This document shows, piece by piece, positions 49,605-59,471 of a stretch of 64,000 nucleotides of DNA. The notes below the pieces were generated by a model. The model was given only the letters and a program-made list of their open reading frames with translations, did not search any database and was not told the origin of the DNA. How positions within the stretch are numbered: position 1 is the stretch's first letter; each line of letters starts with the position of its first letter. The DNA is from Thermoplasmata archaeon (GTDB taxonomy: Archaea > Thermoplasmatota > Thermoplasmata > Halarchaeoplasmatales > Halarchaeoplasmataceae). The stretch covers positions 1 to 64,000 of the forward strand of contig PUNK01000004.1 in the NCBI GenBank assembly GCA_003552585.1, given 5' to 3'. Position numbers and translations under genes: made by a program.

Positions 49605-50390
49605 CTATAACTGATAAAGCGAGGGTATTCTGTAAGACAACCATGGGATCTCATTCCGTCTCGAATTTACCATCTCTATATAGATATCGGCAGTTAAAAG
49701 CCCTTCTTCTTTTCCCAATCTTTTGATATATCTACCAGTAGGATCAACGATCATAGAATCCCCGCAAAAATCGTCTTTGGTTCCCATTGCATTGCATCCC
49801 AAAACATAAACTAAATTCTCAGCTGCTCTCGACTTCAATAATAGACGCCATAATTCATCATATGGTTCCATCCAGGCACTGGTATATATTAAAAGTTCTG
49901 CACCTTTAAGAACGTGTTTTCTACTGACTTCTGGAAAACCAAGGTCCGCACATATGGCCAAGCCCACAGACCAACCTTCTATATCCACCACTTCCAAAGA
50001 TGTGCCTGGTGTGAAAAAATCTCTTTCCTTTGCCCATAGATGTGTCTTTTGATAGCTGAATGCTTTCCTCCCTTCTTTATCAAAAAGTGCTGCGGAATCG
50101 AAATAATCTCCTTTTTCTTTTTCAACCACGCCCGCAATCAAATAAACTCGATTGGCCGCTGCAAGTTCACTAAAAAATTTATTTTGTTCAAGTATATCTT
50201 CTGAGGATAGTTCAGAGATCAGTTCGTAATCAAATCCATAGATCGGGAGTTCTGGTAAACATACTAAATCCACATCCTCGCTCGTCGCCTCTGAAACATA
50301 TTTTTTAATCTTATCTTTATTCCTTCGAGGATCTTTTTCAATTTCAGTCTGAATTGCACAAATCTTTAAATGTTCCTTTTTTTCAGTCAT
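49605..50390 (-). CDS. Carbon-nitrogen hydrolase (nitrilase superfamily)
   Basis: Glu-Lys-Cys triad in CLPELPIYGF, YQKTHLWAKERDFFTPG, GLAICADLGFPEVSR. Confidence 0.92.
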   Translation of the reverse strand: MTEKKEHLKICAIQTEIEKDPRRNKDKIKKYVSEATSEDVDLVCLPELPIYGFDYELISELSSEDILEQNKFFSELAAANRVYLIAGVVEKEKGDYFDSAALFDKEGRKAFSYQKTHLWAKERDFFTPGTSLEVVDIEGWSVGLAICADLGFPEVSRKHVLKGAELLIYTSAWMEPYDELWRLLLKSRAAENLVYVLGCNAMGTKDDFCGDSMIVDPTGRYIKRLGKEEGLLTADIYIEMVNSRRNEIPWLSYRIPSLYQL

Positions 50391-50475
50391 GATGATATCA
50401 TCCCTTCATTAGTTATGATAATAACTACGCTTGTTTAATAGATTTCTAAAAAAGAAGAGAAGAAAGGTGTTAGAG

Positions 50476-51522
50476 CTATATTAGCTCTTTTTCTAGCTTT
50501 TCTAACTCCTCGTGATTAACTATTTTGCCTTTATCCATAATCTGTTTACCATCAAGCCAAACTGAGGAGTTGGAGCATATACCATCGCAGTGTGATGCCG
50601 CTTCGATACCGCCTTCCTGTTCCGGTACGAGCTTGGAACCCACGTTACCTAGACCCCACTCTGTACCACCCCATATCCTTTCGTCTTCTACGATGTTACC
50701 AGTCAATTTAGCACCAGGGTTAAAGCCATAACTGATATGGGCCAAATAGTACATCCTTTCGTCATCGAAGCTAGCTAACCACTTCTCGAATTGCTGAGCC
50801 TCTCGACCGCCTTCTATCTTAATCACTTTACCCTTCTCAACCGTGAGTTTGATCGGGTTGTCTAGCAGACCTATAGGAGGTACTAAAGAACCATCGAACA
50901 CCAAAGTCCCGTTTATGGATTCGAATTTAGGACTCCAGCTGATCTGTCCCGGCAGCATGGAGGCTTTTCCTCTCATTATATCCCCCGAATGTACGATCAT
51001 ATGCCTTTCAGGATGGTTTTCAAATTCAAGATCTGTTCCTGCAGGAGTCGTCACTTTTACCTTCTTTGCATCCCCCGTTTCTTCTGCCATAATCTTCAGA
51101 AACTTTGCCAGTTTAGGCATATCTACCCTTCCTATAGTCCTTACCATCATATCAGGATTCATCTCGACGAGACAGATATACCTGATATCATCGCTCGATT
51201 CGATAACTCTATCGTAAACGGTAGAATACAAAAGCCACTGCTCATTATATTCAATCCATACATCGGCATCTTTCAACGCACCGGTTAGAGTTTTCAGTGG
51301 AAGCATGTCGTCGGCAGCTTTACCCACGCCTAAGGGAGTAGCGTTCCAAACAACCATAGGTTTCCCGCCAGCACTGAAAACCTCTGCAGCCGTTGCTTTA
51401 ACAACGGCTTCATTTGATTTCGTATCTGCAGTGATAACTACGTTATCACCTTCTTTTACTTCTAAAATATCCTCCACCAAGGTCTTTGCCGATTTTCCTA
51501 GCTCGAAGTCGTATTCCATCAT
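50476..51522 (-). CDS. M29 aminopeptidase-like / NicX-like family protein
   Basis: GDNVVITADTKSNEAVVKATAAEV...GTDLEFENHPERHMIVHSGDIMRGKASMLPGQISWSP...GTLVFDGSLVP...HISYGFNPGAKLTG. Confidence 0.65.
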   Translation of the reverse strand: MMEYDFELGKSAKTLVEDILEVKEGDNVVITADTKSNEAVVKATAAEVFSAGGKPMVVWNATPLGVGKAADDMLPLKTLTGALKDADVWIEYNEQWLLYSTVYDRVIESSDDIRYICLVEMNPDMMVRTIGRVDMPKLAKFLKIMAEETGDAKKVKVTTPAGTDLEFENHPERHMIVHSGDIMRGKASMLPGQISWSPKFESINGTLVFDGSLVPPIGLLDNPIKLTVEKGKVIKIEGGREAQQFEKWLASFDDERMYYLAHISYGFNPGAKLTGNIVEDERIWGGTEWGLGNVGSKLVPEQEGGIEAASHCDGICSNSSVWLDGKQIMDKGKIVNHEELEKLEKELI

Positions 51523-51607
51523 ATCTACCTCATTTTTGGGAAAGAGGATGGATGTATTATATATAGCTTATCAAGGTTTATCTAAACACACAAATATTAG
51601 CAGGGTA

Positions 51608-53083
51608 TCATCCAGATGCTACGGTTTCTAAAAGTTTAACGATAAAATCATATAGTTTATTTACGGAATCAATGTGTACCCTTTCACTTGTCGAATGAGG
51701 ATTTTTCAAGTCAGCACCGAGAGATATCATATCCATGTCCTCGAATTTTTTGCCTATAATGCCTGTTTCTAATCCGGCATGTAGGGCTTCTACTTTTGGT
51801 TCCTTATCATAGAGTTTTTTATATACTCTCGTACAAAGTTTTAGAACTTCAGAATCTGTATCCGGTTCCCAACCAGGATAAGCTTCGTCTTCTTCCACCA
51901 TAGCATTAAAATTTTCAGATATCACTCTGATCCGATCCCTTATAAGTTGCAACTCCGATTGCAAACTGCTTCTGGTCTTCAGGGCCATGTCAAGATGCTC
52001 TTGATCTATAGAAACCGTTGCCAGATTTGTCGATGTCCTAACCAGACCAGGAACATCTGGACTCATTACCAGCACACCGTCAGGAAGTGAGTGGATAAGA
52101 TCTATTATATGATTTGTGCTTTCCTCAGTTAACAGCTTTTTATCTTCTTCATCTATCTCTTTCACTTCACATTCCATGCCCTCTTCCGTAGAGCTGTATT
52201 CATCAAGTATATCATTAAAGCAATCTTTCAATATCTCGCTTACTTTTTTTAGTGACAAAGAGGTCTGGAGCATGGCTTTGGACTCACTTGGTATTGCATT
52301 CCGTCTATTCCCACCTTTTATATCCTGCAGATAAATCTTCCCGTTACCTTTGGTCTTTAAGGTCCATATAAGTCTACCCAGAACTTTGATCGCATTAGCT
52401 CTGCCCTTGTGTATGTCGACACCCGAGTGACCACCTTTCAACCCTTTTACATATATCTCTATCGACTTACCTTCGACATCATCAGTGAATTCCAATGGAA
52501 GCTTTATCTCACTATCGCCAGAACCTGCACACCCGATTATAAATGTGCCAAACTCTTCACTGTCTAGATTGATCAGAGTTCTCCCTTCCACGTGTGAAGG
52601 ATCGAGTGCAAGTGCACCATCTAATCCCGTTTCCTCACTAACTGTGAAAAGGAATTCTAGATCGCCATGATCTATGTCTTTATCGGATATCAAAGCTAGA
52701 GAGAGCGCGATCCCTATTCCATTGTCTGCACCCAAGGTGGTGCCTTCAGCTGTTATCCAACCCTTCTCTTTTCTGATTCTTAAAGGGTCTTTAGAAAAGT
52801 CATGTTCAACATCACCCCTTTTCTCACATACCATGTCCATGTGGGACTGAAATATGATGGGGTATGCTTCCGAACCCGTCTTGGCCTTTTTTTTCACTAT
52901 TAGATTCCCAGCTTTGTCGACCTTTGTCTCACATCCTTCATCTTCTACTTTCGATCGGATGTACTCTCTGATTTTACCCTCGTTGCCAGAACACCTTGGT
53001 ATCTCGGTTATATCTTTAAAATAATCCCACAAAGGCACTGGTTCTAGTTTTCTTATTTCATTCCCGGTCATCTTATCACTCAT
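51608..53083 (-). CDS. pepD: Aminoacyl-histidine dipeptidase (PepD-like, M20)
   Basis: PLWDYFKDITEIPRCSGNEGKIREYI...QSHMDMVCEK...TTLGADNGIGIALSLALI...FTVSEETGLDGALALD...LETGIIGKKFEDMDMISLGADLKNPHSTSERVHIDSV. Confidence 0.95.
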   Translation of the reverse strand: MSDKMTGNEIRKLEPVPLWDYFKDITEIPRCSGNEGKIREYIRSKVEDEGCETKVDKAGNLIVKKKAKTGSEAYPIIFQSHMDMVCEKRGDVEHDFSKDPLRIRKEKGWITAEGTTLGADNGIGIALSLALISDKDIDHGDLEFLFTVSEETGLDGALALDPSHVEGRTLINLDSEEFGTFIIGCAGSGDSEIKLPLEFTDDVEGKSIEIYVKGLKGGHSGVDIHKGRANAIKVLGRLIWTLKTKGNGKIYLQDIKGGNRRNAIPSESKAMLQTSLSLKKVSEILKDCFNDILDEYSSTEEGMECEVKEIDEEDKKLLTEESTNHIIDLIHSLPDGVLVMSPDVPGLVRTSTNLATVSIDQEHLDMALKTRSSLQSELQLIRDRIRVISENFNAMVEEDEAYPGWEPDTDSEVLKLCTRVYKKLYDKEPKVEALHAGLETGIIGKKFEDMDMISLGADLKNPHSTSERVHIDSVNKLYDFIVKLLETVASG

Positions 53084-53334
53084 CTTTAAGTTTATATGAT
53101 AGAGATTTTTTAGATTATTTCAACTCTTCGGTTAAAATCAAAGGATACACGAAAATAGTATTAAATGACATCAAGCAAATATATCATGATTAAAACAATT
53201 TGATTTAATAAATACATTTAATATTGTCTAAGGAAGGAGATATTCTGCAAATATACGATAGTGATGCCGTAAAATTCCACACGAAAAGCATATATATGTT
53301 TATTTTTTTACTATATGTAAAAAGAGGTGTAAAC

Positions 53335-55119
53335 TTGACTCAAGATCCTGTTACCCTGAGAATTGTGAAAAATGCATTGGATTACATATCAGAAGAGATG
53401 TTTTGGACGGCTATAAGAACAGCGAAAAGCAGTATTTTATATGAAACATATGATTTCGCTCCTGCCCTGACCGATAGAAAGGGCGATTTGATTTCCATAG
53501 GCCTTGGTGTACCAGCTTTTCTTGGAGTTATGCCCTATGTAGCTAAGAATATGATGGCGGACATAGATGAGTTTGAACTGGAATTAAAGCCTAGAGATAT
53601 ATTCGTGTCTAATGATCCATATAAAGTCGGAACCCACATGAACGATATAGCTTTGTCTATGCCCATTTTCATAGGGGACGAGATCGTATCGATCGCCTCT
53701 ATCAAAGCTCATGTTAATGATATTGGCGGTATGAATCCTGGAAGTTGGGGGCCAGATGCTGAAGAGGTGTTCCAAGAGGGTGTGATGATTCCAACCTCTC
53801 ACTTCTACAGGGGAGAGAAGCTTAACAAGGAAGTGGCAAATATAATAAAGCACAACTCAAGGGTTCCAGATTATGTGTATGGAGATCTTGAAGCGTTGGC
53901 TGCAGCTCTAAGATATGCTTACAACAGGATAAACGAGCTTTGTGATAAGTATGGAGTCGAAAGTGTAAAAAATGCCATGAAAGACAGGATAGATGATGGA
54001 AGGATAATGGCTAAAGAAAGAATGAAAGACCTGCCTAAAGGAAAATTCCATTCTGAGCAGAAGATATTGAAGTATAAAAATATGGAAGAAGATATCACAT
54101 TGAAAGCCGACCTTGAGATAACGGACGATAAATTCAAGGTCGATCTCACAGATAATCCAGACCAGGTTAAAGCTCCCATCAATACTTCTTTCCCGGGAAC
54201 ATATGCAGCTATAGCCACCATCTTTACCGCTTGTACAGACCCACACATCAATTTGAACCAGGGTTACCTTGAACCAATAGAGATCATCGCTCCCGAAGGA
54301 TCGATATGGAATGCTTTACCTCCTGCTCCCATCAGCTGTTACTGGGAGACCATGATATATGGTTTTGATCTGATATGGATGGCTTTGGCTTCAGAGCTCC
54401 CAGATAAACTGACTGCAGGTCACTTCGTGTCAGTAGTTGCCGAGAATATAGGCATGATCGATCCTCGAGATAGCAAATACAAGATATTAGTCGAGCCAAA
54501 CCCAGGTGGTTGGGGTGCAGGTATAGACAAAGACGGAGAATCATGTCTTGTATCTGCAGGAGATGGGGAAACTTATGCACACCCTGTTGAAGTCCTTGAG
54601 AGAGAGTATCCCATAAGAGTTGAATCCATGCGGTTAAACTATGAGGACGGAGTTGGACATGGAAAATACCGAGGGGGATTCGGTATGTGGAAGGATTACA
54701 GGATATTGGCAGAAGAAGGGAGCTTCACGACCTCTATAAATAGAATAAAGTATCCCCCTTGGGGTATAGATGGAGGAGAATACGGCTCATGCAACCATAT
54801 GGTTATCCTAAGAGATGGTGAAGAGATCTGGGATGGAGGTAGAAAGTTGAATTTTCCTCTCCAGAAAGGAGATGTCATTAGTATAAGAAGTGGTGGTGGA
54901 GGGGGTTGGGGAGATCCCCTTGAACGGGACCCTGAGCTAGTTTTGAACGACTTTAAAAGAGGATTAGTCGATCTAGAAACTGCAGAAAGGAAGTACGGTG
55001 TTTTGATCGACCAAGATGAGCTGATCATTGATATAGAAGGGACTAAATCTCTTAGAAAACAGATAAGGAACGAGAGAGGACCGGCTAAGACTATCCCAAA
55101 AGTGAAGGAGGTCGCATAG
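53335..55119 (+). CDS. Hydantoinase B/oxoprolinase family protein (HyuB)
   Basis: SNDPYKVGTHMNDIALSMPIFI, AHVNDIGGMNPGSWGPDA, YRGGFGMWKDYRIL, RSGGGGGWGDPLERDPE. Start at TTG after agaggtg. Confidence 0.93.
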   Translation: MTQDPVTLRIVKNALDYISEEMFWTAIRTAKSSILYETYDFAPALTDRKGDLISIGLGVPAFLGVMPYVAKNMMADIDEFELELKPRDIFVSNDPYKVGTHMNDIALSMPIFIGDEIVSIASIKAHVNDIGGMNPGSWGPDAEEVFQEGVMIPTSHFYRGEKLNKEVANIIKHNSRVPDYVYGDLEALAAALRYAYNRINELCDKYGVESVKNAMKDRIDDGRIMAKERMKDLPKGKFHSEQKILKYKNMEEDITLKADLEITDDKFKVDLTDNPDQVKAPINTSFPGTYAAIATIFTACTDPHINLNQGYLEPIEIIAPEGSIWNALPPAPISCYWETMIYGFDLIWMALASELPDKLTAGHFVSVVAENIGMIDPRDSKYKILVEPNPGGWGAGIDKDGESCLVSAGDGETYAHPVEVLEREYPIRVESMRLNYEDGVGHGKYRGGFGMWKDYRILAEEGSFTTSINRIKYPPWGIDGGEYGSCNHMVILRDGEEIWDGGRKLNFPLQKGDVISIRSGGGGGWGDPLERDPELVLNDFKRGLVDLETAERKYGVLIDQDELIIDIEGTKSLRKQIRNERGPAKTIPKVKEVA

Positions 55120-56220
55120 GTGAATACATTGAATCACCAAAAAAACTACAAGAGATTCAAAAATGTGATCGATGAAGATTACGACGGTGCTTTATTATAT
55201 CCGGGTGCAAACCTCTATTACCTCACAGGACTGGATCCTAAAAGTGTACTAGAGAGACCTTTCCTGTTGATCATGTACTCTCATAAAGAGTCGGTCCTTA
55301 TAGCACCAAAGATGTATGAAAAAGATGTGAGTGACACCTTCATAAAAGAGGTGTGCTTGTGGAAAGATACTGAAAATCCTTACGAAATACTTAGATCATT
55401 TCTTCATGATATGAAAAACGAGCACGAAAGAATACTTATAGAAGATAAGATGCCTGCCTTTATTTACACTAAGTTACAGGACCATCTGAAAGAATATGAT
55501 TTAGAATTGCTCAATGATCAAACTGCTCATTTTCGGATCAAAAAATCTAAAAAAGAAATTGACCTTATGCAAAAGGCCGCTGAGATAGCTGATGAAACTT
55601 TTTACAGGATCCTCCAAGAGGACCTTAAAGGGATGACTGAAAAAGAAGTTGTTTCCTTGATCGATTATTACATAATAGATTTGGGTGGTGAAAAAACAGC
55701 CTTCCAGACTATCGTTGCCTCAGGACCTAACGGAGCGAACCCGCATCATTATCCTTCTGAAAGGGAATTAGAAGAGGGTGATCTTGTTATAATAGATTAC
55801 GGTGCGGTGTACAAAGGATATTGTTCAGATATATCTAGAACTATCGCGATAGGGGATGTATCTCCCAAGAAAAAAGAGGTATACGACTTAGTAAGAAAAG
55901 CTTTAAAAACTGCAAGTGATGCTGTCGAAGTGGGTATAGAACTCAAAGAAATCGATATAGCCGCTAGAGATGTGATCAAAAGAGGTGGTTATGGGGAGAA
56001 CTTCATACACAGAGTAGGTCATGGATTGGGTTTGGCGGCACATGAAGAGCCCTATCTAACCTCCACAACAACAAAAAAGATTAAAAATAGGATGACATTT
56101 ACTATCGAACCCGGAATATACCTCAAAGATGAATTTGGCGTGAGGATAGAAGATGATATCATGGTAGATAAAAAGGGAAAAAGTTTGACCAAAGCCGATA
56201 GGGATTTAAAGATAATATGA
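55120..56220 (+). CDS. M24 family Xaa-Pro peptidase (second paralogue)
   Basis: IDYGAVYKGYCSDISRTIA, HRVGHGLGLAAHEEP, TIEPGIY, GVRIEDDIMV. Confidence 0.92.
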   Translation: MNTLNHQKNYKRFKNVIDEDYDGALLYPGANLYYLTGLDPKSVLERPFLLIMYSHKESVLIAPKMYEKDVSDTFIKEVCLWKDTENPYEILRSFLHDMKNEHERILIEDKMPAFIYTKLQDHLKEYDLELLNDQTAHFRIKKSKKEIDLMQKAAEIADETFYRILQEDLKGMTEKEVVSLIDYYIIDLGGEKTAFQTIVASGPNGANPHHYPSERELEEGDLVIIDYGAVYKGYCSDISRTIAIGDVSPKKKEVYDLVRKALKTASDAVEVGIELKEIDIAARDVIKRGGYGENFIHRVGHGLGLAAHEEPYLTSTTTKKIKNRMTFTIEPGIYLKDEFGVRIEDDIMVDKKGKSLTKADRDLKII

Positions 56221-56224
56221 TGAG

Positions 56225-56794
56225 GTGTTCAATTTGAAGAGGACAATTGATGAGGAAGAAGAACGTAAATTGTTGCAATCGATACTCGAAGATGATTGGG
56301 ATGATAAGGACATAAAAATCTACCAACTTCTTAGAAATAATGGAAGGATGACAGATACAGAGATCGCGGAAAAGTTAGATATGTCTATAACCACAGCAAG
56401 GCGTAGAAGAACCAAACTGGAAGAAGAGGGGTATATCTATCTTATGGCTTTGCTGGTTCTACAAGCAGTAGGTGTAGCATACGCAGATACAATCGTGAAA
56501 ATCAACCCCAAGGCTTCCTTACAAGAACTAAACAAATTCATAGCAGAAGCTGTAGCAAATCCAAGGATATATGAAGTTACCCAGTATATCGGTAAAAGAG
56601 CTTTGCTTTTCAGATTTTATGAAAAAAATATGGAAAGGGTTAGCAAACACATAAACGAATTTTTGTTAGGCAACAGATTAGTACAAGACTACGAGATTTA
56701 CCCTGCTGTATCATCTCCTAAAGCTTGGAATAGCATCACTGAGAAGTATTACGAGGAAAAATTTAATAAATATAGGGATGAGGAAAAGGGATAG
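56225..56794 (+). CDS. Lrp/AsnC-like transcription regulator
   Basis: DIKIYQLLRNNGRMTDTEIAEKLDMSITTARRRRTKLEEEGYI; C-terminal ligand-type domain. Confidence 0.75.
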   Translation: MFNLKRTIDEEEERKLLQSILEDDWDDKDIKIYQLLRNNGRMTDTEIAEKLDMSITTARRRRTKLEEEGYIYLMALLVLQAVGVAYADTIVKINPKASLQELNKFIAEAVANPRIYEVTQYIGKRALLFRFYEKNMERVSKHINEFLLGNRLVQDYEIYPAVSSPKAWNSITEKYYEEKFNKYRDEEKG

Positions 56795-56798
56795 GGTT

Positions 56799-57137
56799 TT
56801 AGTCCTGGTTCATCGGTGGTGCTAAGATCCAAAGTGCTTTAGCCGGTGTTGAAGAGGGATTATAGGTATAGTGTGAAGTGCCGGGCTCGTTATAAAGGAG
56901 AGATCCTTTTTTGACCCTAATTTCACCTTCCTCGGTAACTACCACTATCTCACCTTCGATCACGTAAGAGAATTCGTGGGATCGTTCATGGATGCTGAAT
57001 CCATCTTCTGGTAACCTTACTTTTGGTTCGAGTTCCAATATGCCCATCTGTACCTCTTCTTGGATCTTTATAAGGGATAAAGCTTCGTTCAGGGCTTCGC
57101 TCCATTTTTCCTCGATCGATATTATCTTTGATCCCAT
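56799..57137 (-). CDS. Cupin-domain protein
   Basis: SIHERSHEFSYVIEGEIVVVTEEGEIRVKKGSLLYNEPGTSHYTYN. Confidence 0.88.
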   Translation of the reverse strand: MGSKIISIEEKWSEALNEALSLIKIQEEVQMGILELEPKVRLPEDGFSIHERSHEFSYVIEGEIVVVTEEGEIRVKKGSLLYNEPGTSHYTYNPSSTPAKALWILAPPMNQD

Positions 57138-57153
57138 AATGTATCATCTCCTT

Positions 57154-59232
57154 TTAATACGTCATCCTCAGATTTCCGTATATATCATGCTTGATTTTGA
57201 AACCTTCGGGCACAATGGTCGTAGCTGTGCCTCCTTCGATTATGCATGGTCCCTCTGTTTCAACACCAGTTGGGAAATTTTCTTTTCTATAGATAGGGGT
57301 TTCGACTTTTTTCTCCCCATCGAAGATATTTCTGTAGCCCATGAAAGCATCAGAAAGTGTATATTCGTTTTTATCTTCCTCTATGCTCGGTGGTTCAATC
57401 TTTACAAGACCGATCGTATGGAAGTTAACGATCTTTATTTCGCTATCTTCAAGTTTAAACCCGTACTCTCTATCATGAGCTTCGTGGAACTTTTTCTTCA
57501 AACCTTTAATATGCTTTACATCTAAAGTACCGTTTGGACATGGTATCTTCAAAGTGTGTGCCTGACCTTCATACTTCATGTCAGCTCTACGATTGATTAC
57601 GGTTTCAGAAGGACCTATACCCTCGACTTTGAAATCTTCCTCTATTTCTTTCTCCAGAATTTCAAAAGTTGAATTGACATCTTCTATAGATTCTTTATCC
57701 TCGCCCATGATCATGTCTCTAGTCCGTACGAGCTCGTGTCTAATATCAAGACCGATCATACCCCATGGATTGAATACTCCGCTGGGGATAGCTGGAACTA
57801 TTATCTCGGGGATCTCTAGTTCTTCAGCTATGAACGGAGCAAACATTGGCCCCGAGCCACCATGCGCGATGAGGGTGAAATCCCTTGGGTCTAAACCCTT
57901 TCTGATCGATATAAGCCGGATCAGCCTTGAGGAGTTGTCATTGGCGACCCTTATAGCGCCATAAGCAGCCTCGATTGGGTCCAAGTCCAGCTTCTCTGAA
58001 ACCTTTTTCAAGGATTTTACAGCAAGGTCCCTATCCATCTTAAGATCCCCGCCCAAAAGATATTTGGGATTTAGATGTCCGGTCACTACGTAGGCATCCG
58101 TCAATGTTGGCTCCTCACCGCCCATGCCATAACAGGCCGGTCCAGGTCTAGCACCAGCCGCCTTAGGTCCGACTTGTAAATTTCCTGCCTCATCAGCCCA
58201 TACTATGCTGGTACCTCCGTTACCTATCTCTTGAATATCTACAACCGGTACTTTTGTAGGATATCCTGGATTGTATTTACTCTGTTCTATCCAGTACTCT
58301 GTTTTTGTCTTTGGAGTGAGGTTCTCCGCTAGCCCGGCTTTGGTAGTCGTGCTACCGCCATCGATTACGATAATATCTCTTTTATCAAGAAGTTCGCCTA
58401 TCGATGTGCCACCTATAATTCCGGATATAGGCCCTCCTTCTACAGTGGTTATAGGGAATTTTTTTGCATACTTTGCTGTCGCCATACCTCCGGAAGCCAA
58501 TGTAAGGTAAAATGTCCCATCGAACCCTTCTTCTTTTAGAGCCTTTTCAAGTTTATTTATATACTTAACAAAGGTTGGTTGTACATAAGAGTTTAATATG
58601 GCTGTGTTGAACCGCTCGTATTCTCTCCACTCTTGAGTCAAATCACTAGATATAGTGATCAATGGATCTTCGATCCCATGGTCCTTACAGACTTCCTCCA
58701 CTATTTCTTTCGCTCTTCTTTCGTGTTCGGTGTTTATATAGCTGTTTATGAATCCTATACTGATAGATTCTGCACCCTTTTCAATCAAAGATTTTGCAGC
58801 TTCTTTTACCGCTACCTCATCCAGTGGATTATGGATACTGCCGTCTTCATCTATTCTTTCTTTAACCCACTCAGTCATGTATCTATCCACAAATTGTTCA
58901 GGTTTTTTAAATTTAAAATTGAAGATATCCCTTCTATTGGCCCTTTGTATATCCATTATGTCGTATCCATCAGTGGTTATAAAGCCAACATTAGAACCAC
59001 TTCTGGTGATGATGGTATTGATAACGACTGTCTGCCCGTGTATTATCTGGTTAGCGTCCTCCAAGGATATGCTCTCTTGATCTTCCAATTTCTTTATGCC
59101 TTCTATTACACCTTTTTCGAACTCCGGTGGAGTAGATTCAACTTTGATCCAAGCAGTCTCTTCAGTTTCCGATTCAACCACATACAAATCAGTGAAAGCT
59201 CCACCGATGTCTATTCCTATCCTAAAGGCCAT
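57154..59232 (-). CDS. Hydantoinase A/oxoprolinase family protein (HyuA, long form)
   Basis: RIGIDIGGAFTDLYVVESETEETAWIKVESTPPEFEKGVIEGI, VEGGPISGIIGGTSIGELLDKRDIIVIDGGSTTTKAGL, AHGGSGPMFAPFIAEELEIPEIIVP. Confidence 0.93.
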   Translation of the reverse strand: MAFRIGIDIGGAFTDLYVVESETEETAWIKVESTPPEFEKGVIEGIKKLEDQESISLEDANQIIHGQTVVINTIITRSGSNVGFITTDGYDIMDIQRANRRDIFNFKFKKPEQFVDRYMTEWVKERIDEDGSIHNPLDEVAVKEAAKSLIEKGAESISIGFINSYINTEHERRAKEIVEEVCKDHGIEDPLITISSDLTQEWREYERFNTAILNSYVQPTFVKYINKLEKALKEEGFDGTFYLTLASGGMATAKYAKKFPITTVEGGPISGIIGGTSIGELLDKRDIIVIDGGSTTTKAGLAENLTPKTKTEYWIEQSKYNPGYPTKVPVVDIQEIGNGGTSIVWADEAGNLQVGPKAAGARPGPACYGMGGEEPTLTDAYVVTGHLNPKYLLGGDLKMDRDLAVKSLKKVSEKLDLDPIEAAYGAIRVANDNSSRLIRLISIRKGLDPRDFTLIAHGGSGPMFAPFIAEELEIPEIIVPAIPSGVFNPWGMIGLDIRHELVRTRDMIMGEDKESIEDVNSTFEILEKEIEEDFKVEGIGPSETVINRRADMKYEGQAHTLKIPCPNGTLDVKHIKGLKKKFHEAHDREYGFKLEDSEIKIVNFHTIGLVKIEPPSIEEDKNEYTLSDAFMGYRNIFDGEKKVETPIYRKENFPTGVETEGPCIIEGGTATTIVPEGFKIKHDIYGNLRMTY

Positions 59233-59471
59233 GTAATTATACCTCCGTTTTGTTCTTTAAACAGTTAATAGTGTAATTATTGTTCACTATAAAAGACTTA
59301 TGCATTAAAATTTTCCATCAACTTGTTAAATTTGATTTTGTTATTTTAAAAGAGGTCTAAGCCATAATTTATACATCCTGCATACATCCAGTTTAGGTAT
59401 TTCGGCACAAATTTAAAATATTTTCTAAACTATGTCTTTTAGAATAATTAATTATGGCCTGGTGAAATAAA

